A stretch of 64,000 bases of DNA from Breviolum minutum Mf 1.05b.01 (GCA_000507305.1 DF240748.1:1-64000); one strand, 5' to 3'. Shown: positions 36,541-50,288, counted from the stretch's first letter. A program made the numbers and translations. Notes: a model not told the origin generated them from the letters alone.

Positions 36541-37910
36541 GTGCCCCCGATGCCACGCTCCATGACAGGCAGCTTTGAGTCCGAGAGATGTGTGTAAAGA
36601 TTGGACTGTCAAGAAATTTGAGTGTGCAAGGATTGGACTGGAAAGTGTTCTCTACTGATTGTATCTATGAGGTGGCTGGCAACCATTGGTAACCATGCAT
36701 TGGGAGGAGATCGACAGGACAAGGGCAGGTCCAATCAACTCTTTTACATACAATGTTTCCGAACTCGTGATTTCCCTGGACGGAGAAGTCTGAAGAGATG
36801 TGATTTCAGAATCTCAACTGAGCTGCCATGGAGAGAAAGCGAGATAGTGAACCAGAATCACAATGCACGTTGCGAACAGCAGGAGCTTGTTACTCTTCCT
36901 TTCTATAGACATCTCGGAGGCTTGGTCACCCTTGGATGGATTCATGGATTGATATTCTGTTTTGCAGTGTGTTGGAAGGTCTTCATTCTCTCGTTTTCTC
37001 AAGCAGGAAGTGTTGTTTCCATCCCTTTTTCCACTAATCACTAATCTCTGTCCTGCATCATATATTGCTTTTTCCCGTCTGTGTTTGAATGGATTTGTCG
37101 GCATGCAGCTTTTCGCAACTCTCCTTTTTGGACCAGGTCTTGCCGCTGAGGCCAGAGCAGCTTCTGTGCGATCTGGCAGTTGAGCATCTGCGTCTGTGTG
37201 CAGGGGACCAGGAGGCCTGATCAGGAAACTTGTCGCACTGTGACACTTCATGGTTGATACTGCCAAGCACAAGCTTGGCAGATTTGCTGTACGTTTTGGA
37301 TTGTTTCGGCAGGGGCAAAATGCTTATGTCCTCCTGCTTCCTCAGCCCCTCAGCTAATGTCCTCATGTATCCTTAGTTTTTTAGTTGCTAAGATTGTGGC
37401 CAAAAGATGTCAGGCCTTTGTGCTAAGGGGCCTTCTCCCAAAATTCAGGTACCCTGATGTCCGTCGGTACAAACGAAAGGATTGCTACTGGACGTGCGTA
37501 ATAATGGACATCAAAAGTCAAAAGCAGATGGTAAGAGTTTGAGAGATCCATTCTTGGAGCAAATTTAACAGAAAGTTGGACAACCCCTACGTACGTGACA
37601 TATCTTGCTTGACATCCTTGGCGAGGCAGTTATTGCTCTCCCATGCTGCTGTGTGGAAGCTGCAGCCGCCAAACTTGCACGTCGGAGGTTATTGCTGACT
37701 CTGAAGGCGTGGGTTCAGCGCTGGGACTTAGGACAAGAGATTCGAGCGTCTAAAAGACGCGTCCATGGCGTATAGTCCTGCGGGTCCTAGGTTCAAAGAT
37801 AGATCAACTTTGAATGGTCGTAGGTCCATTCGAACCAACAAGTGAGGAGAGAGATTGAAACGATGCTTCTGCACTGAAGTTCTTTCCTTATGCATCCTTA
37901 TGCAGTATGC

Positions 37911-38095
37911 AGGAAGTGGAGGGCGCAAGTGCAGGATATGCTTCAAGCTCCAAAAAGATGTCATCGCTTGCTGTTGCGCGTTTTGCTTCCAACATTTTGC
38001 TGATGCCGCCAGATTGTTGTTTGACAGCCCAATCCGAACAGCGATGGAATGATCAACCAAGGCCTCCAAAGAAGAAGCCACGCATTGTGTCTTAG
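37911..38095 (+). CDS. Possible C-terminal exon ending in a nuclear-localisation-like motif
   Basis: The segment follows CAG|G and stays open for about 60 codons to TAG at 38093-38095. The predicted end is RPPKKKPRIVS, resembling a monopartite nuclear localisation signal. No upstream exon was joined with confidence. Confidence 0.3.
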
Positions 38096-40073
38096 GATTC
38101 TGGCACAATGGCAGAGCCTTGGATTCCAGAATGTCAAGAGAAAATGTCAGGCCAGAAGGTCTGGCTTGTGTGCACAGGATCGTGAAACACGCCATAGCAG
38201 TGATAAGACTCTAAGACGTCAAAAGACTGCCAATGAAGTCTGCAAGGATGCTACAACATCTCCAAGAGCTACGTCCTCTGCATGTCTGAGGAGGTCCCTG
38301 GGACCCTGATCTGTCCTAGCTAGCACTGCTATGCGAACGCACGCGGAGCATGCTTTGAGAACATGCCGCTCCGAAACAAAAACAAAACTGATCTGCTATG
38401 GAACAGTAGCGCAACCAACTGCTCATGCTTGAGTCCGTGTGTCGGTCTATCTGCCTGTCTGTCCCCCTCTCTGCATGTCTAACTGGTTGTTGGTCTATCC
38501 AAGTGAAAACGAAACATAAGACTGCCCTGTAAACAAATGCTCAAACGACAAACGACCTACAAATGGTCTCCGCATTCCACACCCCTTTTGGCAGTGTAAT
38601 CTGCATTGGGATGGCCCAGGAAGATGGATCCACCAAACAGCAGCTCATTCACAAGAGACAATCAGTTTTGAGTTTTGAGAATGAAAATGGCCCAAATTTA
38701 CCTCGGAAGAAAAACATCAAAGCAAGGAGTAGGCATCGAACACAACTCAACTCAATGTTGACTCCGGCCAACTGTCTCGCTGCAGCAGAACATGCAAAGA
38801 ACTGTTGATTCAAGTACTACCCAGTTTAGTCTTTCGAAGTTTTGCTCATACGTTCCAATGACTCGGCTTCTCCAAAGATCATCAAAGATCTAGCCCGTGA
38901 GCTTAGGACCTCTTTTTTTCTTTTATCAGCCTCTACCGTGCCCTCCGTTTTGATTGCAATGCTGGGACTCAAAAACCAGTTTTGTGCTCGGGCAGTAAGC
39001 GGGTCATCACTTCAAACTTGCGATTATTTCTCTTGTGAAATGGTATCGACATTTTGCATTTGTAAGCACATGGATTTTTTTGACTTGATTTCATATGCCT
39101 ACATAGGTGATGCAACAATTTGAGAATGTGAGACTGAAAAGGTTGATGCATGCAGACTTGCTGCTCTCCTGTCAGGAACGATGGCACCGAAGATCCCTGA
39201 AGAGAAAGCTCCATTTCATCTTCATGTCATCAAGACGTGGAAGGGAAGCACAAATGCTTTGTCTCAGGAGACTTTTCTTGCGCAAAATGCAAGAAGACTT
39301 TAAGAAGACGCATATTGGCTCACAGTGCATTATTTTTTGGACAAAGCATTTGGATCCTTTCAGCATAGGCAGCAACTAGCAGCTAGCAGAGACCAGATCC
39401 TGCCAACTTCAGTAGCTGAAGATTCATCATGGAGCCGCCCGAAATAATCGCAGAAACAGCGTCCCTACTGCTTTCGTTACAGGGTTACCTGTAAATGTAT
39501 GCCCACTTTTGTTTTTCAGGAAACTCGATAAGAGCACTCCCCGCAGAGACTGGCACAGCTACAGCTATGCGTTTGCACACAAACACATGTTTAAAATGGC
39601 ATATTCCATATTAGATGTATTATATGATGTAGATTGATGTTCTATGATGTTAAGTGCAATAAATATTATGTTTGCTCGGGTTTTGTCAGGAAAGGTGTAC
39701 GTCAACTACCTTCCCTCTCCTGGACCAGAGTTCTAGAGTGAATTTACATCATTCAGCATTTTGTCAAGGACCCAGCACTCCCTGCAAGACTAGCGTTGTC
39801 GGCCTGTCTTTGAATCTTTTGCTTCAACATGAGATATAATTTGCTTGAAAGCACATCTTGCCAGCACATTTGTCTTCCTGCAGCTTTGGTGATCAAGGGA
39901 ATTTTGCCCGTTCACTCTGTTGGTAGATCAGGCAGGATGCAGAAAGGAGGTCTTGATCTGTCTTTGATTTTCCATGATTCTACTGGATTTGCTGATTATT
40001 CTAGCATCTGAGACTGAGAGTCCTCGTGGAAATTTGTCCAAGCTTCTTGCAAGACTTCGAGACGGTTTCTGTC

Positions 40074-40076
40074 AGG
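40074..40076 (+). promoter_or_regulatory. Candidate trans-splice acceptor for the kinase gene
   Basis: A pyrimidine-rich stretch GGTTTCTGTCAG ends about 24 bp before the start ATG. Dinoflagellate mRNAs receive a spliced leader in trans at such sites. A cis-intron acceptor is equally possible. Confidence 0.35.
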
Positions 40077-40099
40077 TTGGGCATTGCAAGGCCTTCGCC

Positions 40100-43000
40100 A
40101 TGTCCCAGCCTGACAGCAGCCGAGCACGGGCAAAGTCCATAGGTCACTACATTTTAGGCCTTGGGGATATGGGAGAATATTCTAAATGACAATTGGAACA
40201 TGCAGGAACTTAGATGGCTGCCATGTCTTCCAGACTGGGTAATTAGCACAGAGAGCCATAATGACATGGAGATCATCAATTCCGCGATTCTCGAGAAAGC
40301 GTACAAAGTACAGTACTATGTAGAGGCAGCTGTATTACACAAGTGAACGGTTTCAGTACAGTATCTCTTCGAACCCTTCGCAATTGGCACAGACCTATTC
40401 CGTAGAGTCTTCACAGCTGACATGTCCGAACATCGCCAGCAGTACCTTGCGTGTTAAAACGGGAGCCATGATGAGCTATGACATGGGATGACTAAAATTG
40501 GCAGGAAAGACAATTGGAGAGGGCACGTTTGGCAAAGCATCTTGGCAGAATTCATCCTAGGTGCTGAGTTCAGAGTGCCCACTCATTTTCTTCATGATAC
40601 AGGCAGTACACGATGTTCCGCTGAGTTTATGAGTTTCAGGTCAAGCTTGGCACGCACATCTTGACCAGCGAGCGTGTCGCTGTCAAGGTGTGCCGGACGG
40701 TTCTTTTCATGTTCTTTTCATGTTCTTTTCATGTTCTTTTCAGGATTTGCCTGGATTTTCTCAATTTGCATTTCTGGATCCAAGAAAGTGAAGTCTATGG
40801 AGTTGCCCTGATGGGTTCGCACCATTTCACAGCAATCCACTCCTTTCAGCAAGATCCGCTGCCAGATCCTTGAGAAAGAGAGGATTGTTGAAGTTGCAGA
40901 TGTAGAGCGGGTTGCTCGTGAGGCCTCGGGTACATTTTACAAGCCACCTTTTTGTTTCATACCTAAGATACCTTGATATTGAGAGATGGCAGTTGGTCTT
41001 GATCTAAATCTAATGATTTGCAGGAATTGCACTGAACTCTTTCTCAACTGTTTCGGGCATTTGGCGGTCAGCTGACAGCTTGAAGGTGCATATTTTGAAG
41101 CTCATCCGGCACCCGCACATTGCTTGACTCTTAGGTCTTAGCGTTGTGTTTGTTAACTATTTGAGGTCAAGGACTTGCAATGACTCTTAAGACTCTGTCG
41201 TGTCTCGAATGAATTTTGACACACTGCCGCGTGAAAGAGCGGTGATGCGGAGTGCCCCGTTTCTGCAGGTTCAGCTGTATGAAATAATTGAGACGCGCCG
41301 TCAACTTTATCTTATTATGGAGTGACCTGGAGGGTTGCAGTTGTTTGTTTTGTCAGTCATTGACACGAACATACCCCTCAGAGAGCAAGATTAGCTTCTG
41401 CATGGCTTTTGAAGGTATGCAAGTGGTGGAGAGCTGTTTGACTACATTGTAGGAAAGGGGCGAGTGCCAGAATTGGAGGCCCCGGGGATTATTCACACTG
41501 GCCCAGAGCAGTTCGCCCACCACAAGTTTTGAAGTCTTTGACTCTCATAGCTGCAACCAAGTCGCTTTGTGTTCCAGGCATGCCGCTTCTTCCATCAGAT
41601 TATTGCCGGTTTGGAGAAGGCGAGTTTCTTTATAGGCCTTTAGGAGATCCACAGTCGACCACAGCCACATCCGCTTGCAGAACCTCGTGTCTGGGCAGTA
41701 GACGTGGCATGTACTGTATCAAATGTATATCATTGGAGCCACACTTATTGGCAAGTGTGTGCAATTGTTTCCTCAGCTCCTTGTGGGTGTGTAGAGGTTC
41801 ATGCCATGAACATCGTGCACCGGGACTTAAAGTCACGACCTTTGCTTTGGCCAGCTTTCTGTGCACAATTGCAAATCCATCAATCAATTGAATATTCGTG
41901 ACCGATCTGTCGTGTTCACTCCGCAGCAGAGTTTGTTGGAAGTGCTTTGTAGGCCCGAGAATCTTCTCCTCGATGAGCACAAGAATATCAAGATTGTTGA
42001 CTTCGGCCTGAGCAACGTTTTCAGGCAATGTGAATTGTTGCGTATTATATCGTATAATCAGGAAGTATGCAAGTGCTAGGACAGACACAGAACAACAAAG
42101 CAGCAGGCATTTTCATGAGCATATACGAAAAAGAAAAGGAGGAGTGGATGCGTTGGGTCGTTGGGTTTATCTAATCTTTCATGCATCCATATGGATACAG
42201 ATACAGATATACAGACATGCATTATCTTGTATAGAATATAGAGTATAAATGAGTTCTACTCTTCAGACCTCGAGGGAGAAAATCTCATCTAGATGGCCAC
42301 AATATGCTGGAAGCAAGATGATATCTACATTAGCCAGGCATGCTCGGACGGAAAAGCGACAGCGAGGATTTGATCACAGCATGGACTTCAATGCGCGTAT
42401 ATTGGACGCGAACTACAACACACGCACACACAAATTCTGTTCAATCATCGCTGACAGGCAGGGGCAACTTCTCAAGACCGCCTGTGGTTCTCCATGCTAT
42501 GCTGCTCCAGAAATGATTGCAGGCGCCACTGGCAGGGCCGATGGTGACCCCGCAAATTTGCCATCTATAGTTGTAAGAAGCAACCAAACTGCTGACATAG
42601 TAGACTCCTGAAACATTTCACACAATGTATTGCTGTATGCTTTGCAGAGTGTGTGCAATATTTGCTTCATATTCATTTTCGTGGAATGTTGCTCAGGTCA
42701 CAGTTATGCACATGTCTCAGACCAGTGCGTGTGGAGATGCAGATGCATGTATGCATGTTTCTATTCATCTGAATTTTTTAGATTCTTTGTATTCTTCAAT
42801 TTTCAGATGGAGTTTTTATTTTGTTTCGATCATTTCGATCTTGACTTGAATTTGAGGTGCCTCACCTTTGCGACCTCTGGAGTTGTGGAGTTATTCTTTT
42901 CGCTCTTGTTTGTGGATACTTACCCTTTGAGGACATGGGTGCTTTAAGGAACGGGGCATCGATGACTCAGAAAGTTGAAATCTAGCCGATAGATTGGATC

Positions 43001-43397
43001 TATGCAGGATCAGAACACTTCTGCCTTGTACAAAAAGATATTGGCTGCGGACTACAAGACGCCTAAATTCATCAGCGAGGTGGGGGATGGCAATGTCAAG
43101 CCACAAATTTCGCCGCATTCAACCTGCTCCCTGTCAGTCTGTTCGCGACCTCATCTCGAAGCTGCTCACCACGGATCCCACACGTCGCTATAACGTTCCG
43201 GATGTCCGGGCACACCCATGGTCTGGACCTTACCTTAGAATTTTCTGCATGTGGAAGAGGCAAGGTCTCTTTATGGTGGCTGAACGATGCGTGTGAAGTG
43301 AAGAAGGTTACTGTGGCGGAGCAGGTTCACCAAACGAGGCTTTGCTATGCCAGCTGAGGTACTGTCAAATTCCAGAAGCATCGACTCCGGTGCCTGA
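40100..43397 (+). CDS. SNF1/AMPK-type Ser/Thr protein kinase catalytic domain
   Basis: Fifteen exons, all in phase: 40100-40157, 40505-40536, 40640-40687, 40866-40922, 41086-41121, 41269-41321, 41415-41478, 41578-41619, 41797-41831, 41953-42024, 42458-42536, 42857-42931, 43008-43079, 43138-43220 and 43325-43358. They give 280 codons. Reading on past 43358 adds 12 codons to TGA 43395-43397. Motifs in order: GKTIGEGTFGKVKLG (ATP loop), VAVK (catalytic Lys), IRHPHIVQLYEIIET, LIMEYASGGELFDYIV (hinge), NIVHRDLKPENLLLD, DFGLSNVF, LLKTACGSPCYAAPEM (activation-loop Thr), CDLWSCGVILFALVCGYLPF and RAHPWF. All catalytic residues are present. The sequence is typical of the SNF1/SnRK1/AMPK alpha family, which senses energy status. 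Donors are 8 GC, 5 GT and 1 GA. Unlike usual family members it has no UBA/AID or KA1 region directly after the kinase domain. A GT at 43359 could be a donor to a distant exon. Confidence 0.93.
40700..40742 (+). repeat. 11-bp tandem repeat in a kinase intron
   Basis: Four copies of GTTCTTTTCAT, the last ending in CAG, lie inside intron 40688-40865. It is pyrimidine-rich and could offer decoy acceptors. Confidence 0.9.
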
Positions 43398-43559
43398 TAG
43401 GGTAGAACAAGGCCAGCGGAGACCATGCAAATTTATGAACATTTTAAATGTTTTGATAATTCTGTACAGACCTGGGCATGTTTACAACCCTTTGCACATA
43501 TTGGCTAGCTGCAGGCGAGAAGCAGGACCAGAAGCTGGAGGAGGACATAGACGAACTGA

Positions 43560-46500
43560 ATGAATATTATGGACATAAGTGACACTAGCTTGACGATTTC
43601 TTTGCCGGAAGAGGAATTTGTTTCTGTCTTTGAGCAGCTACAGCATCGAAAGGTCTTGCTCTATCCATGCGCATCTTCATTGTACCTGTGTACAAGCGTA
43701 TTTTAGAATTTATTTCGTAGTTAGCATTTTTTGTTCTATTATGGCAATTTTGAACGATGGTGTCATATTTCTTACGATTGTATAGATCTTATCAAGCAGC
43801 TTCTGACATTGAATAACTTAGACACTCAGAGATCAAGCAAAATGAAGCAAGATGATGCAAGCGCATGCAAGCACATGATACTGCTTGGGTGACACTGTAT
43901 TTGTGGCGCCTCATGTTACTCCATGGAGGCACGCTCGCTTTGTTGCATCAACATTTTGTGTGCATCACATTGCTAAAGTGCAATCGCAGAACAGCAGGCC
44001 GGACCAGAAACAGAAGAGGCTGGCCCCAAGACCAGGAGAGAAATATACCACCGGAAAACTACATAACATGGAACCTGAAAGGGTTTCCAACAGGAATGTT
44101 CTCTTGCAGGCGTCCATTTTCAGGTTCTACCTACGCAGGTTTTCGGGGGGTGTAGATAGAGAGTTCGTTGAAGGGTTCGACACACCATCAAATCTGTCGG
44201 CCCTTTTCCGGGAGGCTGCACAGCTCAAGAGTCAAGGAAATGCTGCTTACCAGCGGAATGACATAGAGGCCCAGTGCACTGGTGCGCTGGAGGGTTTGTT
44301 GGGATGTGGGAGACCACACCTGATACATGTGCCATCAGATCCAGCTGACGGGTCTGCAAACTGCGCCCAACCTTCTGCAGGAAGCAGTGCGGCTTTGGAA
44401 CCAAGCCATCCGGAAGCATGTACAGGACGGGACGATGATCAATCGGCGAGTGAGGACAATCACCATGTTGGATCATGTTGGATCTTTGTTTGCTGCAGGG
44501 CTAGACATTGTGTTCCTCAACAGCTTTATTGCAAGCTCCAGAGATTGATCTCAAGTCCTTCTGACAGGAGCTTCAAGACGGGAAATCCTGTAGCGAGGAC
44601 GAGCTTTCTCCGGTTTCTTATGTTTTATTCATAAGCGAGAATCGTTACATTCGATAGATTCAAGCGAGAAAGTTTTCAAGATCACTCACTGACATAATTT
44701 TGAATACATACGTCGTCTCGATGCGTTGATACCATTTGCAATGACATTCAATGAAAACGGTGCTGCCCTCGCAAGGAAGCCGCAGACCTAGAACGTTCGA
44801 TCTACTTGAACTTGGTGGGTGCCTCTGACGTGGCTGCTTGCATGGGCAGGGAGGTGTTCCAAAGGCTCTTTGAGGCAAATAGGATGAGCATGGATGAGCA
44901 ATAAGTAGGTTCAATTCAATTCAGTCAACTCACAATCCCCAAGGCACAGGGCTATTTGAAGCTGGGTGACAGCGAGCGAGCCCTTCGAGCATGTAAGGTG
45001 CAAAAGTCGTGCACCCGTGCAGCGAGTTTGGCCAGAGCTTTGAACCCATCCTTTTGCCTTAACTTATTCATTTATACGGTTTATACAATATTTATTGTGA
45101 TTTTGGATCTGGAATATCAGTCAAAGAGTATCGAAAGGAGCCAAACAAGTGGTATGTATTTGAAGGCCCCTGCTTTGTCGTACCTTGTTAATCACTCTTC
45201 AACCTCAACACGAATGGTACTGATCGAATGTTTGGGTCTTGAGGGACAGTGCCTTTCTGGGCACCCTGAAGTGACTGAAGTGACTGAAGCTGATTGAAGC
45301 TGACTGCAATGTAGAAGTTCTTGCTGCCATGAGGTGGTGTTGTATACAGACCAGCAGAATGCGAAGGCAAGATATCGAGCCGCAGAAGCTTGCGCGCAGT
45401 TTGGGGCTCAGTCCAAACATATTTTGCACGGTCACCCTGGATGATTCGAGGGCAACGTTTCTTCATGAGGTACGCGTGCAGAAAAGTTTGAATCGCTCTA
45501 CTGTGTATCAAGACTTGGTAGATAACATGATCTAATAGTCGGGAAATCTTTCACATGGTAGCATCAGGGCGAGCTCAGACGCCCCAACTGCCAGTCCACA
45601 CTTAAAACTTAAAACAAGCTCATGTTGCTCTGGCCACCTTTCGCCTTCAGATTCCCAGCTGGAAGCTTCATGAAATGCTCAGGCTTGGCCGTTTTGATGA
45701 GGCAGAGCAACTCTTATCCAAGTTGGAACTGCCAGAGGCTGCCGACCAAATCCTGTAAGTCTAGAAACATCATTTTTTTTCGCAGATGCGTGCCATGAAA
45801 CACCTGATAATGAATAACGAATTGTTGTATATTCGTATAATTAGCATTTCTTTGTGGTTTGAGTTGGTGCCCTGTGGTTGAAATTGTTTTCTTCCGAGAT
45901 GGTTTTGATGCACTTCCCCTTAGACCAATGGACACTGTTTCGGCATTGGAACTGCAAGCAACTTGCTGGCCATTTGAATTTCTCCTCGACTTGCTTGAAG
46001 ATTTTGTTGGAATCACTTTTCAAACAGTGTGCAAGATCGAAATTTGATCAAGGCGTCAAGACTACTACAGAGAGTCCAAGCCAAGTCTCGAACACAGGCT
46101 GGAACTTGCAAGTAGTTGAAAGCTTCAGGTACTGTCACAGTGGAACCCTGCAGTCGCTAGGCTATCAAAAACGGCAAGTTGGAAGCTGCTGCAAGGAAGA
46201 AGCTAGCCGAAAAAATGAGCGTTGGCATCTTATTCAAATCCAATCGAGTTAGGCATCTTATTCAAATCCACGGTGGAACAAAGAATAAAGATAATGTTCA
46301 CGTTGAGCATTTCAAGTGGGGGCAATGCGTGCACGAACTGTTGTAAGTTGTGAGCTTTTGGGAATATACACTCTTGCTGAATTTTCTTAGGCTGGCCTTG
46401 CAGGGTTCTCTGAGGACAAGCCTGAGCCTGTGCCGCAGGAGAGGGTTGGGCGACACAACCAGAAAGCTCTTATCACCAAGCATCTCTCAGCCACCAGGAT

Positions 46501-48455
46501 GAAAGTGTGGTAGTTCGTACCATCATGTTGCCGACTCACAGGATCAGGCACTCAGGGCACCTATGGCAGTGACAAGCTCAGGGATTTGGCACCAGCAAAA
46601 TTCACCTGTCGTGTAGCGGAACTTCAGTGGAACAGAATGGTCTTCTTTGACATGGCTTAGTGGCTAAGGATTTGGGCACAGTCTCCAGTATGACAGATAT
46701 ATCCATGGAAGCCGCGCAGGCTTCTAGCCATAAAGTGAGAGGTCTGCATTCAGTCTCGTGTTTCCCAGGCAAACCGACAAAGCGATACTGTATCATTATA
46801 TGTATCGTTCAGTAATTCCGTGGATAATCTTTACATGTTGCCCCTTGCTACAATGATGCTGTTTGCATTTGAGAGGATGGATGCCAAAATTTTGCAAGAG
46901 CAAGTGCATCCTAGAATACTACGTGTATAGATGATTATAGATGTATATAGTCTTAGCATTCGAATGTGAAATCGCAGGCAGCCCAGAGTCGCTTTGCACG
47001 TTTAGAGGCTGCCGCGGCAGGCCACCACCAGACCTTGAGTATGTGCTGATCACAATCGATGCTTTTGCATAAAGTGTCCATGCAACAAGGCCGTTTTGGC
47101 CGTTTTCTTTTTAAGTCCAGGGGAGAGACCCTTGCCAGAGCCCACCTACACGGACTTTGAATCCTTTCGTGCCAAGGCGCGAAGTGGCACCAAAACTGTT
47201 GATGCTAGATTTCATAGCTCTGTGTTTTTAGGCGATGAAGAGATCGCAGCGCTGCCGGCACGAATTGACTTTGTTTTTTTTTCTTCTTTGGCACCAGCCA
47301 ACTGCAGCCCTCCGCACCCCACCGATTGCGCAGCTGGGATGTGAAGCTGTGGAACGAACTCTATCCACCAGTCAGGAAATATTCCACTGCGGCTCAGCGG
47401 AGCCTCAAGCAGACAGAGGCTCACTAAAGTAGTCTTTTGACCAAATTTTATTGAAGGAGGTCCCCAGGAAATGATTACACATCGTTACATATTGTTACAA
47501 TAATTACAATCCTGACAATCCTACTATTAAGTATGCTTCGCATAGGCATGTTCGACCACAGACGCACAGAAACGGCAACACTCGCATCTATTGCATCCAG
47601 TGCATCCTTTGTACTGAAGACACCTGGACTGTTGTAATCCTGACAAATATCGAGTCTCCGGCTTGTATGATGATGAACCATGTTTCTGGAGGCGTCTCAG
47701 CGTTCCGTGCGGCTTGACTGGCTGTGTATTTCTCAGAACAGCATGCAAAGCTCCAAAACACACCTGTAAGACGCTGCAGCTTTGGGGCACTGCTCACGAC
47801 TGGTGACACAATTTGCGGAGGTTGATTTTCGATGATTTTCCGATGAGGCGCCAGGGCCATGCAGGCGAGTTGGAGGACTTCACCTCGGTCTTACAGGAAG
47901 AACTTCAGAGCATTCAGGTGCAACTCAGAGATGGTTTGGTCGACTCGTTTTGATCGGAAAGGTTCAAATCTTTACAGACCACGAATCCTGAAATAGAGTG
48001 CACACGGGATACAGGAGATTATTTGCTGTGTGACACTAAAAAAAGCTCTACATCATACAAAATACTGCAATCGACACGACTTTAGTGCAAATCAAAGCTG
48101 AGAAGTCCCTCAAAATGAATTGAATGGAGACGTTGAGGGAGCTTGAGAGTATCTCCCTGTTAACAGCGACTCTATTCCAACCAAGCAGTCTGAAAGACAA
48201 TTTGCTTTCACTGTCACCTGAAATTTTGGAGGCAAAAGAAGCCGAAGAATCGCAAGCGGATCTGGGCGCAGGCAGCTGGGTTAAGTTGCAAAAGACTGCA
48301 TTCGCGCCAAAGACGCGTTCTGCAGAGAACTTTCAAAATTTTCAGCATTGCGCAGCTGCTGTAACAATTCTGAGCATTTTGCACCTCCAAGCATGGCCAA
48401 AGGCAGTACGGAGATGGAGATGGATGAGATGGATGAGATGGATCAGATGGATTAA
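43560..48455 (+). CDS. TPR-repeat protein (co-chaperone-like) with Asp/Met-rich C-terminus
   Basis: The start ATG at 43560 has an in-frame stop at 43557-43559 just before it. Phased exons: 43560-43652, 43998-44035, 44139-44268, 44381-44445, 44776-44814, 44944-44997, 45334-45405, about 45651-45754, 46196-46220, 46391-46438, 46978-47020, 47121-47176, 47376-47418, 47865-47917, 48232-48265 and 48403-48455. TPR helices read AAQLKSQGNAAYQRNDIEEA, RSIYLNLAQGYLKLGDSERA, NAKARYRAAEACAQFG and RFDEAEQLL, the pattern of immunophilin and HSP-cochaperone TPR domains. A coiled segment ELEDFTSVLQEELQSIQ follows. The protein ends EMEMDEMDEMDQMD. One exon between 44445 and 44776 is missing from the model, the 45405/45651 join is unclear, and the exon at 47376 is tentative. 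Partner binding through the TPR is inferred from family behaviour. Confidence 0.75.
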
Positions 48456-49337
48456 GACTGGAGATCCGCAGGTGCTCGCCTTTGAGTTGAGATTTTTTAG
48501 CAAGGCATGCCATTTATCGGCAGCTTTTTTCATTTGCCCTGTGCTCCCAAGGTGAGGAAGAAAGATGTGAACACACATCTTTTGCCAATGATGAAGTGCA
48601 AACAAAATGGAGCTAATTTGAAATGGGCGTGTCAATCACTGTATGGCTTCAAGACGGAAAAAGCAGTCTTGAAGACTTGATGTCATTCGCATGCCTAGAG
48701 ATGCTCAAAGAAGCGCTCGCTTGACCTGAACTGGGTCAACAAAAGGTGACAAAAAGCCATTTTTACCCTTTCATTGAAGTTTGGATGCAGGGTTCAGGGC
48801 AAAGTGGTAGCTCTGGAAAGTCCCTTAGGATTCATTGCTCCATGACAGTGTTGTGAAATGCTGCGATATTATTCATTCCTATGCGTTTGGTTCTTTCCTC
48901 ATTCAGATGCTAGTTTTTGATCATGTTTACATATAATACAACAGTGATATTTCCAGCAAACTCTTGTCTCCATACTTTCTTTCTATGGTGCTTGACACGG
49001 CAAGCCTACTCGTTTACCAAAATGTGGCATGCATGCATGCGTGTGAGCATGTGCGCGTTCTCGTGCCTGCATGTGCTCGCGCAAGGTAGCGCACACTCGC
49101 AGTGCGAAAGCGAGGGACAGCATAGGCAAGCACGATTCAATGACAGTCCTTACCACAGGTGAGCAATAAATTGGCTTTTGGGCTTTGTTTTGCTGCTGCT
49201 GCTGCTGGTGTTGCTGCTGCTGCTGGTGTTGTTGCTGTTGCTGGTGTCGTTGCTGTTGCTGGTGTTGTTGCTGTTGCTGGTGTTGTTGCTGTTGGTGTTG
49301 GTGTTGGTGTTGGTGTTGGTGTTGGTGCTGGTGCTGG

Positions 49338-49393
<56 letters not shown>

Positions 49394-49416
49394 TTGTTGT
49401 TGTTGTTGTTGTTGTG

Positions 49417-49448
<32 letters not shown>

Positions 49449-49453
49449 CGTCG

Positions 49454-49529
<76 letters not shown>

Positions 49530-49537
49530 CGTTGTCA

Positions 49538-49591
<54 letters not shown>

Positions 49592-50288
49592 TTGTTGTGG
49601 TGGTGGTGGTGGCGGCAGCTGGTGGTGTCGTGGTTGATGTTGCCGCAGTCGTTGTCACAGTCGTTGCTGCAAAGGCCGTCACACTCAGTCTCTCCCACAC
49701 TCTTTGGCTGCTGCTGCAACACATGCACTGGATTCACATTGAAGAGACGGCTGAAACATCATGTCGTGTGTAAAATTACCGTTGGATGTTTTTGGATGCC
49801 TTAAAAAAAAACCAGACCTTGATTTGCATTTTGCTGTCCTCGCAATGTAGGTAGTTGGGGAGGTTTCCTATTCCCGCAGATATATGCAGATATGAGATTT
49901 TCACTGTTCATACATCTTGTCGTTTATGTAATTAAGCAAAAGATTCTCTACGCAGCTAGTAGCACGTCTCGTAGGTAGTTATATATATATATACACATAC
50001 ATACTATAATACTTACAGATTCGAAGAATTCGAAAGAAACACGGATAGTCGATGAGAGTAGCATGTTAGCATGTACCAAGCTTCAATACTGAGGAGAAAA
50101 GACAGTGCGGGGGAATAGATAGCTTTGAAGTCTATTTTGGACATTCCTGGATGCATTCAAGACTCAAACTGAGATCCTTTTCTGGCACACGGTCCTCATT
50201 TGTGACATTGGCTTTGATTCATTGTCATCCAAATATTCTTGATTCTTCAATATTTTGCGAACCAGTTGTTCATCGTCACACCAAGCAG
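48456..50288. other. Intergenic; contains a 425-bp triplet array
   Basis: No phased exon and no kinase-domain exon was found here. The middle is the TGC/TGT array at 49191-49615. Confidence 0.6.
49191..49615. repeat. TGC/TGT/GTC trinucleotide array
   Basis: GCT, GTT, GGT and GTC triplets in successive blocks. It is open in several frames only because of its three-base period. Confidence 0.97.

Larger units (their letters stand above)
36620..40099 (+). other. Scattered exon candidates, no complete gene
   Basis: Exon-like segments occur near 37136-37211 (VLPLRPEQLLCDLAVEHLRL, GA donor), 37635-37697 (AVIALPCCCVEAAAAKLARR, GT donor) and 37911-38095. The first could belong to the C-terminal helical region of the SET-domain gene. 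No domain was recognised, and 38310-40075 shows no phased exons. Confidence 0.35.

Noticed and set aside
43501-43582. Reading EKQDQKLEEDIDELNEYYGHK as a kinase tail exon
   Set aside because: It needs a phase that does not match the preceding kinase exon, and it overlaps the better-supported 5' leader and start of the TPR gene.
49137-49804. Long open frames through the TGC/TGT array
   Set aside because: Same reason: a triplet repeat without stops, not a gene.
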